Below are positions 46,634 to 55,276 of a stretch of DNA of 64,000 nucleotides, in pieces. Position 1 is the first letter of the stretch. The number at the start of each line of letters is the position of its first letter. Under the pieces are notes generated by a model. The model saw only the letters and a program-made list of their open reading frames with translations. It did no database searches and was not told the origin of the DNA. The stretch lies in the NCBI RefSeq assembly GCF_030929495.1, contig NZ_JAVFWN010000022.1, positions 28,813 to 92,812 of the forward strand. Direction: 5' to 3'. This stretch comes from Nocardioides sp. LHD-245. Lineage in GTDB: Bacteria > Actinomycetota > Actinomycetes > Propionibacteriales > Nocardioidaceae. Both the position numbers and the translations under genes were made by a program.

Positions 46634-46827
46634 GAGGCACCTCCTTCTTCATGGACAGGGGGAGTGGTGGACGGCGTCCGGCGGGTCAGGCCGAGCAGCT
46701 CCACCTTGAAGGCCCGGCGGCAGCCCCGGCATTCCCAGCCGGTCGGCTCGTGGGGCCACAGGTCGGTCTCGCCGCAGTAGGGGCAGTGGTACGGCACTGC
46801 CCGCGATGACACCGACTCCTCGGACAT
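46630..46827 (-). CDS. small zinc-ribbon protein in the sulfur operon
   Basis: A 65-residue protein with CPYCGETDLW and CRGCRRAFKV, a CxxC...CxxC ribbon. Such short proteins sit regularly between sirA and cysH in actinobacteria. It could bind zinc or iron (rubredoxin-like). It overlaps both neighbours by 3-4 bases (ATGA junctions), so it is tightly co-translated. Exact role unknown. Confidence 0.82.
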   Translation of the reverse strand: MSEESVSSRAVPYHCPYCGETDLWPHEPTGWECRGCRRAFKVELLGLTRRTPSTTPPVHEEGGAS

Positions 46828-48545
46828 CAGACGGACTCCAGCGCCTTCTCGCCGCGCAGCAGGTCCTCGTCGGCGCGGTGCACCCAGGCGTCGAACGCCT
46901 CGCCCTCGGTGCGGTCGGCGAGGTAGTTGCGCACCACCGCGGACACGTAGTCGTCGAGACCCTTGCTGGTCACCTTGTGGGCGCGCAGCTTGCGGCCGAA
47001 GTTGGCGCGCAGCCCGACGGCGCCGCCGAGGTGCACCTGGAAGCCCTCGACCTGCTGGCCGTCCTCGTCCACGACGAGCTGGCCCTTGAGGCCGAAGTCG
47101 GCGACCTGGGTCCGGGCGCAGGCGTTGGGGCAGCCGTTGACGTTGATCGTGATGGGCGTGTCGAGCTCGGGGAAGCGGCGCTCGAGCTCGTCGACCAGGT
47201 CGCTGGCGCGGTTCTTGGTGTCGACGATCGCGAGCTTGCAGAACTCGATGCCGGTGCAGGCCATCGTGTTGCGCCGCCAGGCCGACGGACGGGCGCTGAG
47301 ACCGATCTCGTCGAGGCGGTCGAGCAGTGCGTCGAGGACGGCGCCGTCGACGCCGATCAGCACCACCTTCTGGTACGGCGTGAGGCGGGCGCCCGTGACG
47401 CCGTACTCGTCGAGCAGGTCGGCGAGCTGGACCAGCAGCGTCCCGGAGACCCGGCCCGCGGTCGGCGCGACGCCGACGTAGAACCTGCCGTCCTTCTGCT
47501 CGTGGACGCCGACGTGGTCGCGCTGACCCACCGGCGCCTCAGGCGAGGCGAGCGTCTCGAGCTTCTTGCCGAGGTACTCGTTCTCGAGGACCTCGCGGAA
47601 CTTCTCGACGCCCCAGTCGGCGACCAGGAACTTCAGCCGGGCCCGCGAGCGGAGCCGGCGGTAGCCGTAGTCGCGGAAGATGCCGGCCACGCCGGACCAC
47701 ACGTCGGGGACCTCGTCGAGCGGGATCCACACACCGAGCTTCTGGGCGAGCATCGGGTTGGTCGACAGCCCGCCGCCGACCCACACGTCGAAGCCGGGGC
47801 CGTGCTCGGGGTGGACCGTGCCGACGAAGGAGACATCGTTGGTCTCGGGCGAGACGTCGTGGCTGGGGTGGCCCGTGACCGCGGTCTTGAACTTGCGCGG
47901 GAAGTTCGAGAAGTCCTTGTTGCCGATGAACCGGCGCTCGATCTCCTCGAGCGCGGGCGTCCCGTCGATGATCTCGTCCCGAGCGACGCCGGCGACCGGC
48001 GAGCCGAGGAAGGGACGCGGCGAGTCGCCGCACGCCTCGAGCGAGTGCAGGCCGACGGCCTCGAGGCGCTCCCAGATCTCCGGGACGCTCTCGATCTCGA
48101 TCCAGTGGTACTGGATGTTCTGCCGGTCGGTGACGTCGGCGGTGTCACGGGCGAAGTCGACGCCGATCCGGCCGAGCGCGCGGACCGCGGCGGGCGAGAG
48201 CAGCTTGCCGTCGGAGCGGACCCGCAGCATGAAGTAGCGGTCGTCCAGCTCCTCCTCGTCCATCGAGCCGGTGCGGCCACCGTCGATGCCGGGCTTGCGC
48301 TGGGTGTAGAGACCCATCCAGCGGAACCGGCCGCGCAGGTCGGCGGGGTCGATGGAGTCGAAGCCGCGCTTGGAGTAGGTGTAGAGGATCCGGTCGCGGA
48401 CGTTGAGCGGGTCGTCGTCCTTCTTGGACTGCTCGTTCTTGTTCAGCGGCTCGGTGTACCCGAAGGCCCACTGGCCCTCCGCGCGGCGGGGGCGGGGCAC
48501 CTCGGTGTGGCGCGGAGGCTGGGACTGGAAGCGCAGGTCAGGCAT
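46827..48545 (-). CDS. sirA: ferredoxin-dependent sulfite (nitrite/sulfite) reductase
   Basis: A 572-residue siroheme/4Fe-4S reductase making sulfide from sulfite. The cluster cysteines appear in MACTGIEFCKLA (C-x5-C) and NVNGCPNACAR (C-x3-C). The two half-domains carry RQNIQYHWIEIE and YVGVAPTAGRVSG. Sulfite rather than nitrite is preferred because cysH and a siroheme chelatase follow. First structural gene, preceded by a leader peptide at 48615-48704. AGGAGG lies just ahead of ATG 48545. Confidence 0.93.
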   Translation of the reverse strand: MPDLRFQSQPPRHTEVPRPRRAEGQWAFGYTEPLNKNEQSKKDDDPLNVRDRILYTYSKRGFDSIDPADLRGRFRWMGLYTQRKPGIDGGRTGSMDEEELDDRYFMLRVRSDGKLLSPAAVRALGRIGVDFARDTADVTDRQNIQYHWIEIESVPEIWERLEAVGLHSLEACGDSPRPFLGSPVAGVARDEIIDGTPALEEIERRFIGNKDFSNFPRKFKTAVTGHPSHDVSPETNDVSFVGTVHPEHGPGFDVWVGGGLSTNPMLAQKLGVWIPLDEVPDVWSGVAGIFRDYGYRRLRSRARLKFLVADWGVEKFREVLENEYLGKKLETLASPEAPVGQRDHVGVHEQKDGRFYVGVAPTAGRVSGTLLVQLADLLDEYGVTGARLTPYQKVVLIGVDGAVLDALLDRLDEIGLSARPSAWRRNTMACTGIEFCKLAIVDTKNRASDLVDELERRFPELDTPITINVNGCPNACARTQVADFGLKGQLVVDEDGQQVEGFQVHLGGAVGLRANFGRKLRAHKVTSKGLDDYVSAVVRNYLADRTEGEAFDAWVHRADEDLLRGEKALESV

Positions 48546-48942
48546 GCGGAGAGGAGGTCCTTCGCTGATGGCGCACCGGGCAGGCGCGCGGCTCGGATGG
48601 ATGCGGCGGCGACGTCAGCGGGGCCAACACATCATGCTGCGCGTGCGCCCGAAGTCCACGTGGCGTCGAACCACGAGGTGCGCATGAGTGGCAGCAGTGA
48701 CCATGTCAACGAGTCTCATCCCTCGGACTCCCGTTCCACAAATCCGAATCTCAATAAGTGGACGCCATTCTCAAAATGTGGACAGAGGGACTGGTGGCGG
48801 GGTGGGTTCAGGCGGGGCCTGCGATGCACGTCACACCAGGCAGCACCTGCCAGGGCGCCAGGAGTCGTCGGCACACACCGCCCGACATCGCCCGACACCG
48901 CCCGCCGGCTCGCGCCGCGCGCGCGGCACTACGCTGTGCGCC
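48546..48942. other. 397-bp divergent control region of sirA and glyA
   Basis: Besides the leader peptide this holds AATCTCAA (48747-48754) and ATTCTCAA (48767-48774), a direct repeat 20 bp apart upstream of the leader on the sirA side, and a short run of GCCCGACA-like repeats near 48879-48900 ahead of glyA. I see no RNA gene or further frame with support. Confidence 0.55.
48615..48704 (-). CDS. putative sulfur-operon leader peptide
   Basis: A 29-codon frame (or 34 codons from ATG 48719, which has GGGAG eight bases upstream) ending LVVRRHVDFGRTRSMMCWPR. The R-R-H-V-D core and C-terminal Cys match short 'putative leader peptides' found before actinobacterial cysteine and sulfur genes. It ends 69 bp upstream of sirA on the same strand. 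The late Cys codon suggests control by cysteine-tRNA supply, as in attenuation. Confidence 0.72.
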   Translation of the reverse strand: MVTAATHAHLVVRRHVDFGRTRSMMCWPR

Positions 48943-50406
48943 ATGAGCGATCTCTCCTTCAACGGCGACCTCGTCAGCAGCGCCTACCGCCAGGCATTGG
49001 AGGTCATCGCCTCCGTCGAGCCGCGGGTCGCGGCGGCGACGCGACAGGAGCTCGCTGACCAGCGGGCCTCGCTCAAGCTGATCGCCAGCGAGAACTACGC
49101 CTCGCCCGCCGTCCTGCTCACCATGGGGAGCTGGTTCAGCGACAAGTACGCCGAGGGCACCGTCGGTCACCGCTTCTACGCCGGCTGCCAGAACGTCGAC
49201 ACGGTCGAGGCGCTCGCCGCCGAGCACGCCCGCGAGCTGTTCGGTGCGGAGTACGCCTACGTCCAGCCGCACTCCGGCATCGACGCCAACCTGACGGCGT
49301 ACTGGGCGATCCTCGCCCACCGCGTCGAGGGCCCGTGGCTCGAGAACGCCGGTGTGAAGAGCATGAACGACCTCTCCGAGGCCGACTGGGAGCGGCTGCG
49401 CCACGAGTTCGGCAACCAGCGCCTGCTCGGCATGAGCCTGGACGCCGGTGGCCACCTCACCCATGGCTTCCGTCCCAACATCAGCGGCAAGATGTTCCAC
49501 CAGCAGCAGTACGGCACCGACCCGGCGACCGGACTGATCGACTACGACGCCCTGCGGGCGAAGGCCAAGGAGTTCAAGCCGCTCATCCTGGTCGCCGGCT
49601 ACTCGGCGTACCCGCGCCGGGTGAACTTCGCCAAGATGCGCGAGATCGCCGACGAGGTCGGCGCCACCCTCATGGTCGACATGGCCCACTTCGCGGGACT
49701 GGTCGCGGGCAAGGTGTTCACCGGCGACGAGGACCCGATCCCGCACGCCCACGTGGTCACCAGCACCTCTCACAAGTCGCTGCGCGGACCGCGCGGCGGC
49801 TTCATCCTGGCGACCGAGGAGTACGCGCCCAGCGTCGACCGGGGCTGCCCGATGGTGCTCGGCGGCCCGTTGCCGCACGTGATGGCCGCCAAGGCGGTTG
49901 CTTTCGCCGAGGCGCGGACCCCGGAGTTCGGCACCTACGCCCAGGCGATCGCCGACAACGCCCACGCCCTGGCCGAGGGCCTCATGAAGCGCGGTACCCG
50001 CCTGGTCACCGACGGCACCGACAACCACATCGTGCTGCTCGACGTCAGCTCCTTCGGCCTCACCGGTCGTCAGGCGGAGACCGCCTTGCTGGACGCCGGC
50101 GTCGTCACCAACCGCAACTCGGTGCCGGCCGATCCCAACGGCGCCTGGTACACCTCCGGCATCCGGGTCGGCACGCCCGCCCTCACCAGCCGCGGATTCG
50201 GTGCGGCCGAGTTCGACGTGGTCGCCGAGCTCATCGTCGAGGTGCTCCAGAGCACCCAGCCCGGTACGACGTCGGCCGGGGCGCCCTCGAAGGCGTCCTA
50301 TGTGCTGGCGGACGGCGTGGCCGACAAGGTCCGCGCGGCATCGGCCGAGCTGCTCGACAAGCACCCGCTGTACCCCGGTCTCGACCTCAGCGCCACGAGT
50401 AGCTGA
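48943..50406 (+). CDS. glyA: serine hydroxymethyltransferase, long form
   Basis: A 487-residue PLP enzyme interconverting serine and glycine with tetrahydrofolate. The PLP-lysine motif is VVTSTSHKSLRGPRGGF, and the N-terminal SLKLIASENYASPAV is conserved. It is longer than the common 420-residue GlyA, with an insert around residues 115-150 (AILAHRVEGPWLENAGVKSM). Actinobacteria often have two forms. ATG 48943 begins the conserved region. Its end overlaps the converging regulator gene by 20 bp. Confidence 0.93.
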   Translation: MSDLSFNGDLVSSAYRQALEVIASVEPRVAAATRQELADQRASLKLIASENYASPAVLLTMGSWFSDKYAEGTVGHRFYAGCQNVDTVEALAAEHARELFGAEYAYVQPHSGIDANLTAYWAILAHRVEGPWLENAGVKSMNDLSEADWERLRHEFGNQRLLGMSLDAGGHLTHGFRPNISGKMFHQQQYGTDPATGLIDYDALRAKAKEFKPLILVAGYSAYPRRVNFAKMREIADEVGATLMVDMAHFAGLVAGKVFTGDEDPIPHAHVVTSTSHKSLRGPRGGFILATEEYAPSVDRGCPMVLGGPLPHVMAAKAVAFAEARTPEFGTYAQAIADNAHALAEGLMKRGTRLVTDGTDNHIVLLDVSSFGLTGRQAETALLDAGVVTNRNSVPADPNGAWYTSGIRVGTPALTSRGFGAAEFDVVAELIVEVLQSTQPGTTSAGAPSKASYVLADGVADKVRAASAELLDKHPLYPGLDLSATSS

Positions 50407-51079
50407 CCTCGGGCCGCCCGCCGCTCGCGCCGTACCTCAGGCCGCGAGTGGCGAGGCCCTGGTCGGCCAGGTGCTCGAGGTAGCGCCGCGCCGTGACCCG
50501 GGAGCTGCCGACCGCCGCGGCCACCTCGCTGGCCGACAGGTCGCCCTCCGCGCCGCGCAGCGCCGCGGTGACACCGCGCAGGGTCTCCGCGCTCATCCCC
50601 TTGGGCAGCGGCGCGGCCGCGCTGGGGCGCAGCGACCCCAGCAGCCGGTCGACCTCGTCCTGCACCACCTCCGCGGGTGCGGCGTCGAGCTCAGCGCGGT
50701 AGGCGGCGTACTGCTCGAGCTTGGCGCGGAAGGTCGCGAAGGTGAACGGCTTGAGCAGGTAGAGCGCGACGCCCTGGCCGACCGCCTGGCGCACGACCTG
50801 GGTGTCACGCGCGGCGGTCACGGCGATGACGTCGCACTGATGGCCGGCGCCGCGCAGGCCGGCGAGCAGCCCGAGGCCGTGTCCGTCGGGGAGATTGAGG
50901 TCGAGGAGCACGAGGTCGACGGGTGAGCCCGCGTCCCGGGCGGTCTCCAGCGCCCGGGCGGCCTCGCGGGCCGAGCGGGCGACGCCGGCCAGGGTGAACC
51001 CCGGTACCCGCTCGACGTAGACCGCGTGTGCCTGCGCCGCCAGCTCCTCGTCCTCGACGATGAGTACCCGCGCGCTCAC
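50387..51079 (-). CDS. CitB/DcuR-type response regulator
   Basis: A 230-residue regulator: receiver domain with phospho-acceptor Asp60 in LVLLDLNLPDG, Lys in LLKPF, and a C-terminal helix-turn-helix (SASEVAAAVGSSRVTARRYLEHLADQG). It starts at GTG 51079 on the kinase stop (GTGA). It should answer C4-dicarboxylates or citrate together with the kinase and control the adjacent dctA. Confidence 0.88.
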   Translation of the reverse strand: MSARVLIVEDEELAAQAHAVYVERVPGFTLAGVARSAREAARALETARDAGSPVDLVLLDLNLPDGHGLGLLAGLRGAGHQCDVIAVTAARDTQVVRQAVGQGVALYLLKPFTFATFRAKLEQYAAYRAELDAAPAEVVQDEVDRLLGSLRPSAAAPLPKGMSAETLRGVTAALRGAEGDLSASEVAAAVGSSRVTARRYLEHLADQGLATRGLRYGASGGRPEVSYSWR

Positions 51080-52674
51080 GGACCGCTCCCCTCGCCGGGC
51101 GGGTGAAGGGTCACCGTGAACGCCGCACCGCCGAGCGCAGAGGCGCCGACGTCGACCGCGCCGCCGTGGCGACGCGCGGTCTGCACGACGAGCGCGAGGC
51201 CGAGGCCGCGTCCGCTCCCGGAGGCGGCCTTGGTGGTCCAGCCGCGGTCCAGCACCCGCGCCGCCGCCTCCTCGTCGAGGCCGGCGCCGCTGTCGCCCAC
51301 CCGCACCCGGAGCGTGGCGGCGTCGCCGTCGAAGGCGACCTCGACCTGGCGTGGGTCAGCCTCGGCGACGGCGTCGAAGGCGTTGTCGACGAGATTGCCG
51401 ACGACGGTCACCAGGTCGCGGGGCGGGATGCCGATGTGCTCGGGCACGGTACCGGTGATCGCGAGGTCGATGCCGCGCTCGGCAGCCTCGGCCGACTTGC
51501 CGAGCAGCAGCGCGGCCACGACCGGGTCGTCGACGGCCCCCACGACCCGGTCGGTGAGCAGCTGCGCCACCTGCAGCTCCGAGGTCGCGAAGTCGACGGC
51601 GTCCTGCGCACGACCCATCTCGATGAGGGAGACCACGGTGTGCAGGCGGTTGGCGGACTCGTGATTCTGCGAGCGCAGCGACTCGGTGAGACGGCGTACG
51701 ACCTCGAGCTCACCGGTCACCGAGCGAAGCTCGGTGTGGTCGCGCAGGGTGACCACCGAGCCGACGTCGCGGCCCTCCCAGCGAGCGGGGGCGGAGGACA
51801 CGACGAGCATCCGCTCGCCGGCGAGGTAGAGGTCGTCGGCCTCGGCGGTCGGGGCCCGCGCCGCGGCGACCAGGCCCGGTGCCAGGTCGAGCTCCTCGAC
51901 CGGGCGCCCGACGACGTCGTCGGGCAGGGCGAGCAGCCGTCGCGCCTCGTCGTTGACCAGCTGCACGCGGCCGTCGCCGTCGAGGAGCAGCAGGCCCTCG
52001 CGGACCGAGTGGAGCACCGCCGAGTAGTACTCGTACATCCGGGCAAGCTCCTGCTCGCCCATCCCGTGGGTGACCCGGTGCAGCCGGCGGCCGAGCAGCC
52101 AGGCACCGGTCAGGCCGAGGAGCAGCACCAGCAGGCCGCACAGCACCACGACGGTGACGTCGCGCCGCAGGCCACGGTCGATGTCGCTGACCGTGATGCC
52201 GACCGACACCAGGGCGACCACGCGGTCGCCCTCCTCGACCGGCACCACCGAGCGCACCGACGGCCCGAGGGTGCCGGTGTACTGCTGCGTGAACACCTCG
52301 CCCTCGGGTGCCTCGCCGAGGTCGCCGACGAAGGGCCGACCGATCTGCTGGGGGTCGGTGTGCGTGTAGCGCGTGCGGTCCAGGCCCATGACCACGACGA
52401 AGTCGGTGTCCGTGTCGCGACGGACCTCCTCGGTCCACGGCTGCAGCAGCGCGGTCGGGTCGGCGGTGCGCAACGCCTCGCGGACGGTGGGGGAGTCGGC
52501 GACCGTCTGGGCCACGGCCACCGCGCGCTGGGTCGCCCGGCTGCGCGAGTCCCGCCGGGCGTCGTACGACGCCATCAGGATCCCGACCACGACCAGCAGC
52601 AGCACCGTGCCGACCTGCAGGACCAGCACCTGGCGGGCGACCGGTCGGTCGCGGAGCAGGCGAGGACGCGGCAT
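51076..52674 (-). CDS. CitA/DcuS-type sensor histidine kinase
   Basis: A 532-residue membrane kinase: TM1 (about 17-38), an extracytoplasmic PASTA-free sensor domain (about 40-170), TM2 (about 175-198), a PAS domain, then an HisKA-like helix (SLRSQNHESANRLHTVVS) and an HATPase (NLVDNAFDAVAEAD; GDSGAGLD; GSGRGLGLALV). This layout is that of CitA/DcuS kinases that sense carboxylates. ATG 52674 is used; GTG 52692 would add six residues. Divergent from dctA. Confidence 0.88.
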   Translation of the reverse strand: MPRPRLLRDRPVARQVLVLQVGTVLLLVVVGILMASYDARRDSRSRATQRAVAVAQTVADSPTVREALRTADPTALLQPWTEEVRRDTDTDFVVVMGLDRTRYTHTDPQQIGRPFVGDLGEAPEGEVFTQQYTGTLGPSVRSVVPVEEGDRVVALVSVGITVSDIDRGLRRDVTVVVLCGLLVLLLGLTGAWLLGRRLHRVTHGMGEQELARMYEYYSAVLHSVREGLLLLDGDGRVQLVNDEARRLLALPDDVVGRPVEELDLAPGLVAAARAPTAEADDLYLAGERMLVVSSAPARWEGRDVGSVVTLRDHTELRSVTGELEVVRRLTESLRSQNHESANRLHTVVSLIEMGRAQDAVDFATSELQVAQLLTDRVVGAVDDPVVAALLLGKSAEAAERGIDLAITGTVPEHIGIPPRDLVTVVGNLVDNAFDAVAEADPRQVEVAFDGDAATLRVRVGDSGAGLDEEAAARVLDRGWTTKAASGSGRGLGLALVVQTARRHGGAVDVGASALGGAAFTVTLHPPGEGSGP

Positions 52675-52720
52675 CCCGTCATTCTCACCCACCACGGCGC
52701 CCCAGATGTGACCTGAGCCA

Positions 52721-52738
52721 CGAACACAACGAACACAA
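52721..52738. promoter_or_regulatory. 9-bp direct repeat in the kinase-dctA intergenic region
   Basis: CGAACACAA is repeated head to tail at 52721-52729 and 52730-52738, between the divergent kinase and dctA genes. CitB-type regulators often bind short A-rich direct repeats, so it is a candidate site for the response regulator. Confidence 0.45.
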
Positions 52739-52740
52739 CG

Positions 52741-52754
52741 GTGACCGTCGTCAC
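52741..52754. promoter_or_regulatory. CRP/GlxR-like cAMP-receptor site
   Basis: GTGA-CCGTCG-TCAC has the CRP core GTGA-N6-TCAC and lies 57 bp upstream of the dctA start, adjoining the direct repeat. It would tie C4-dicarboxylate uptake to cAMP signalling. Confidence 0.55.
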
Positions 52755-52810
52755 GTCCGGTCGCACAGTGGCGGTGACCCAGCTCGACCGCCCGACAACA
52801 CGGAGGAACC

Positions 52811-54202
52811 ATGGGCACGACCAGTACGGCGACCGGCCCGGCCAGCGCTCACCAGCGCGGCTCGCGGACGCACTACCTCTACCTCGCGGTGATCGGCGCG
52901 GTGCTGCTCGGCATCGCGACCGGCCTGCTGTTCCCCGCCTTCGCGGTCGAGCTCAAGCCCCTCGGCGAGGGATTCGTCAACCTGATCAAGATGATGATCC
53001 AGCCGGTCATCTTCTGCACGATCGTGCTCGGTGTCGGATCGGTCGCCAGCGCCGCCAAGGTGGGGCGCGTCGGCGGCCTCGCACTCGGCTACTTCCTCGT
53101 CATGTCGACCGTTGCCCTCGCGATCGGCATGGTCGTCGGCAACCTGCTGCACCCCGGTGACGGCCTGCACCTCACCGCCGAGGCCGCGGCCACGGCCCAG
53201 GAGAAGGCAGCCGAGGGCCATGCCGACACGACCGCGTTCCTGCTCGGCATCATCCCGACGTCGGTGTTCAGCGCCCTGACCAGCGGCAGCGTCCTGCAGA
53301 CCCTGCTGGTCGCACTGCTGGTCGGCTTCGCGCTGCAGCGGATGGGGGCGACCAGCGCGCCGATCATCACGGCCGTCGGCCACCTCCAGCGGCTGGTGTT
53401 CCGGCTGCTCGCGATGATCATGTGGGCCGCGCCGGTCGGCGCCTTCGGCGCGATGGCGGCGGTCACCGGCCAGGGCGGGGTCGACGCCCTCAAGAGCCTC
53501 GCCGTGCTGATGATCGGCTTCTACGTGACCTGCGTGCTGTTCGTGGTGGTCGTCCTCGGGCTCCTGCTCAAGGTCGCGACCGGCATCAACATCTTCGCCC
53601 TGCTGCGCTATCTGGGCCGGGAGTTCCTGCTGATCCTCGCCACCTCGTCCTCGGAGTCGGCGCTGCCGCGGGCGATCGCCAAGCTCGAGCACGCCGGCGT
53701 CGACAAGACGACCGTGGGCGTGGTCGTCCCGACCGGATACTCCTTCAACCTCGACGGGACCGCGATCTACCTGACCATGGCTTCGATCTTCATCGCGGAG
53801 GCCGTCGGCAGCCCCCTCGCCCTCGGCGAGCAGATCTCCCTGCTGCTGTTCATGATGATCGCGGCCAAGGGCGCGGCCGGGGTGACCGGTTCCGGCATGG
53901 CCGTCCTCGCCGGCGGCCTGCAGTCGCACCGACCCGAGCTGGTCGACGGCGTCGGCCTCATCGTCGGCATCGACCGGTTCATGTCCGAGGCCCGCGCGCT
54001 GACCAACTTCGCCGGCAACGCGGTCGGCACCGTCCTGGTCGGCCACTGGACCGGCAGCCTCGACCGGGCGCAGCTGGACCGGGTCCTTGCCGGTGACGAC
54101 CCGTTCGACGAGACCACCATGGTCGACGACCACGCGTCGGGCGCTGCCGAGCCGGACGAGAACCCGGTGGACCGGACGGCGCGTGAGCCTCAGCCGGTCT
54201 GA
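52811..54202 (+). CDS. dctA: C4-dicarboxylate:cation symporter (DctA/DAACS family)
   Basis: A 463-residue transporter with about eight transmembrane helices and re-entrant loops. The serine-rich ATSSSESALPRAIAKL and VVPTGYSFNLDGTAIYLT motifs are those of the dicarboxylate/amino acid:cation symporter family. DctA is preferred over glutamate carriers because a DcuS/CitA-type kinase system is divergent from it. ATG 52811 follows CGGAGGAA. The hydrophilic tail (about 435-463) is acidic. Confidence 0.9.
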   Translation: MGTTSTATGPASAHQRGSRTHYLYLAVIGAVLLGIATGLLFPAFAVELKPLGEGFVNLIKMMIQPVIFCTIVLGVGSVASAAKVGRVGGLALGYFLVMSTVALAIGMVVGNLLHPGDGLHLTAEAAATAQEKAAEGHADTTAFLLGIIPTSVFSALTSGSVLQTLLVALLVGFALQRMGATSAPIITAVGHLQRLVFRLLAMIMWAAPVGAFGAMAAVTGQGGVDALKSLAVLMIGFYVTCVLFVVVVLGLLLKVATGINIFALLRYLGREFLLILATSSSESALPRAIAKLEHAGVDKTTVGVVVPTGYSFNLDGTAIYLTMASIFIAEAVGSPLALGEQISLLLFMMIAAKGAAGVTGSGMAVLAGGLQSHRPELVDGVGLIVGIDRFMSEARALTNFAGNAVGTVLVGHWTGSLDRAQLDRVLAGDDPFDETTMVDDHASGAAEPDENPVDRTAREPQPV

Positions 54203-54315
54203 TCCAGCAGCGCGAGGCCGGAGCGGACGATGGCCGGCCGAGCGATGCAGATCACCCGACCGCGGGGCCGCTCGGGTCCGCGGGGCGAGGGGCCGTGCCG
54301 GATAGCGTGAGTCCC

Positions 54316-55266
54316 ATGGCGGAGGACTCGGGCACTCAGCGCGTGCCGTGGCTCCGCCGCCTCGCCCACCTGGTGTGGCGCCTGGTCGTGACCACGGTGA
54401 GCTCCTGCCTGAGGTATCGCGTGACCGGGCTGGCAGCGGAGGCCGCGTTCTTCGCCGTCGTGTCCGTGCCGCCGCTGATCTTCGCCCTCGCGGGCGGCGT
54501 CGGCTATGTCACCGAGCACTTCACCGCCGCCCAGGTGGAGGAGGTACGCCGGGCCGTGGTCGACCTGTTCTCGCGCTTCCTCACCGACACGGCCGTCGAC
54601 AAGGTCATCAAGCCGACCGTGAACGATGTGCTCCGGGGCGGCCGGTTCGACGTGATCTCGCTGGGCTTCATCCTCGCGCTCTGGTCGGGGTCGCGGGCAC
54701 TCAACGTCTTCGTCGACACCATCACGATCATGCACGGACTGGGCGGGCAACGCGGGATCGTGCGTACCCGCGCGCTGTCCTTCGTGCTCTACATCCTCGC
54801 GGTGATCAGCGGGGCGATCACCCTGCCGCTGGTGGTCGCGGGGCCCAAGCTGGTCCGGTCGTGGCTGCCGAACCGCGCCGAGTTCCTGATGGGGTTCTAC
54901 TGGCCGCTGATCATCGTCATGTGCGTGTGCTTCCTGGCCACGCTCTATCACGTGTCGGTGCCGGTGCGGACCGACTGGAGCTTCAACCTGCCCGGAGCGG
55001 TGTTCTCCCTTCTCAGCTGGATCCTCGGGTCCTACCTGCTGCGCTGGGTGCTCACCGTGACCGCCGAGGACTCGCACTCGATCTACGGCCCGCTCGCCGC
55101 CCCGATCGCCATCCTGGTCTGGCTCTACATCGCCGCGCTCGCCGTCCTCATCGGCGCCGGCGTCAACGCCGCCTTCGACGAGGTGTTCCCGCAGGAGGCG
55201 ACACAGCGGGCGCGCCGGGAGCTGCTCGACCGACTGCTGCGCCGCAACCCGGACCCGGTGGAGTAG
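54316..55266 (+). CDS. YihY/BrkB-family membrane protein
   Basis: A 316-residue inner membrane protein with about six helices. Typical stretches are GLAAEAAFFAVVSVPPLIF and LGSYLLRWVLTVTAEDSHSIYG, followed by PIAILVWLYIAALAVLIGAGVNAAF. Once called ribonuclease BN, the family has no firm role. ATG 54316 is used (an earlier GTG-like start at 54295 adds seven residues). Confidence 0.88.
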   Translation: MAEDSGTQRVPWLRRLAHLVWRLVVTTVSSCLRYRVTGLAAEAAFFAVVSVPPLIFALAGGVGYVTEHFTAAQVEEVRRAVVDLFSRFLTDTAVDKVIKPTVNDVLRGGRFDVISLGFILALWSGSRALNVFVDTITIMHGLGGQRGIVRTRALSFVLYILAVISGAITLPLVVAGPKLVRSWLPNRAEFLMGFYWPLIIVMCVCFLATLYHVSVPVRTDWSFNLPGAVFSLLSWILGSYLLRWVLTVTAEDSHSIYGPLAAPIAILVWLYIAALAVLIGAGVNAAFDEVFPQEATQRARRELLDRLLRRNPDPVE

Positions 55267-55276
55267 GTTCCGGGCC

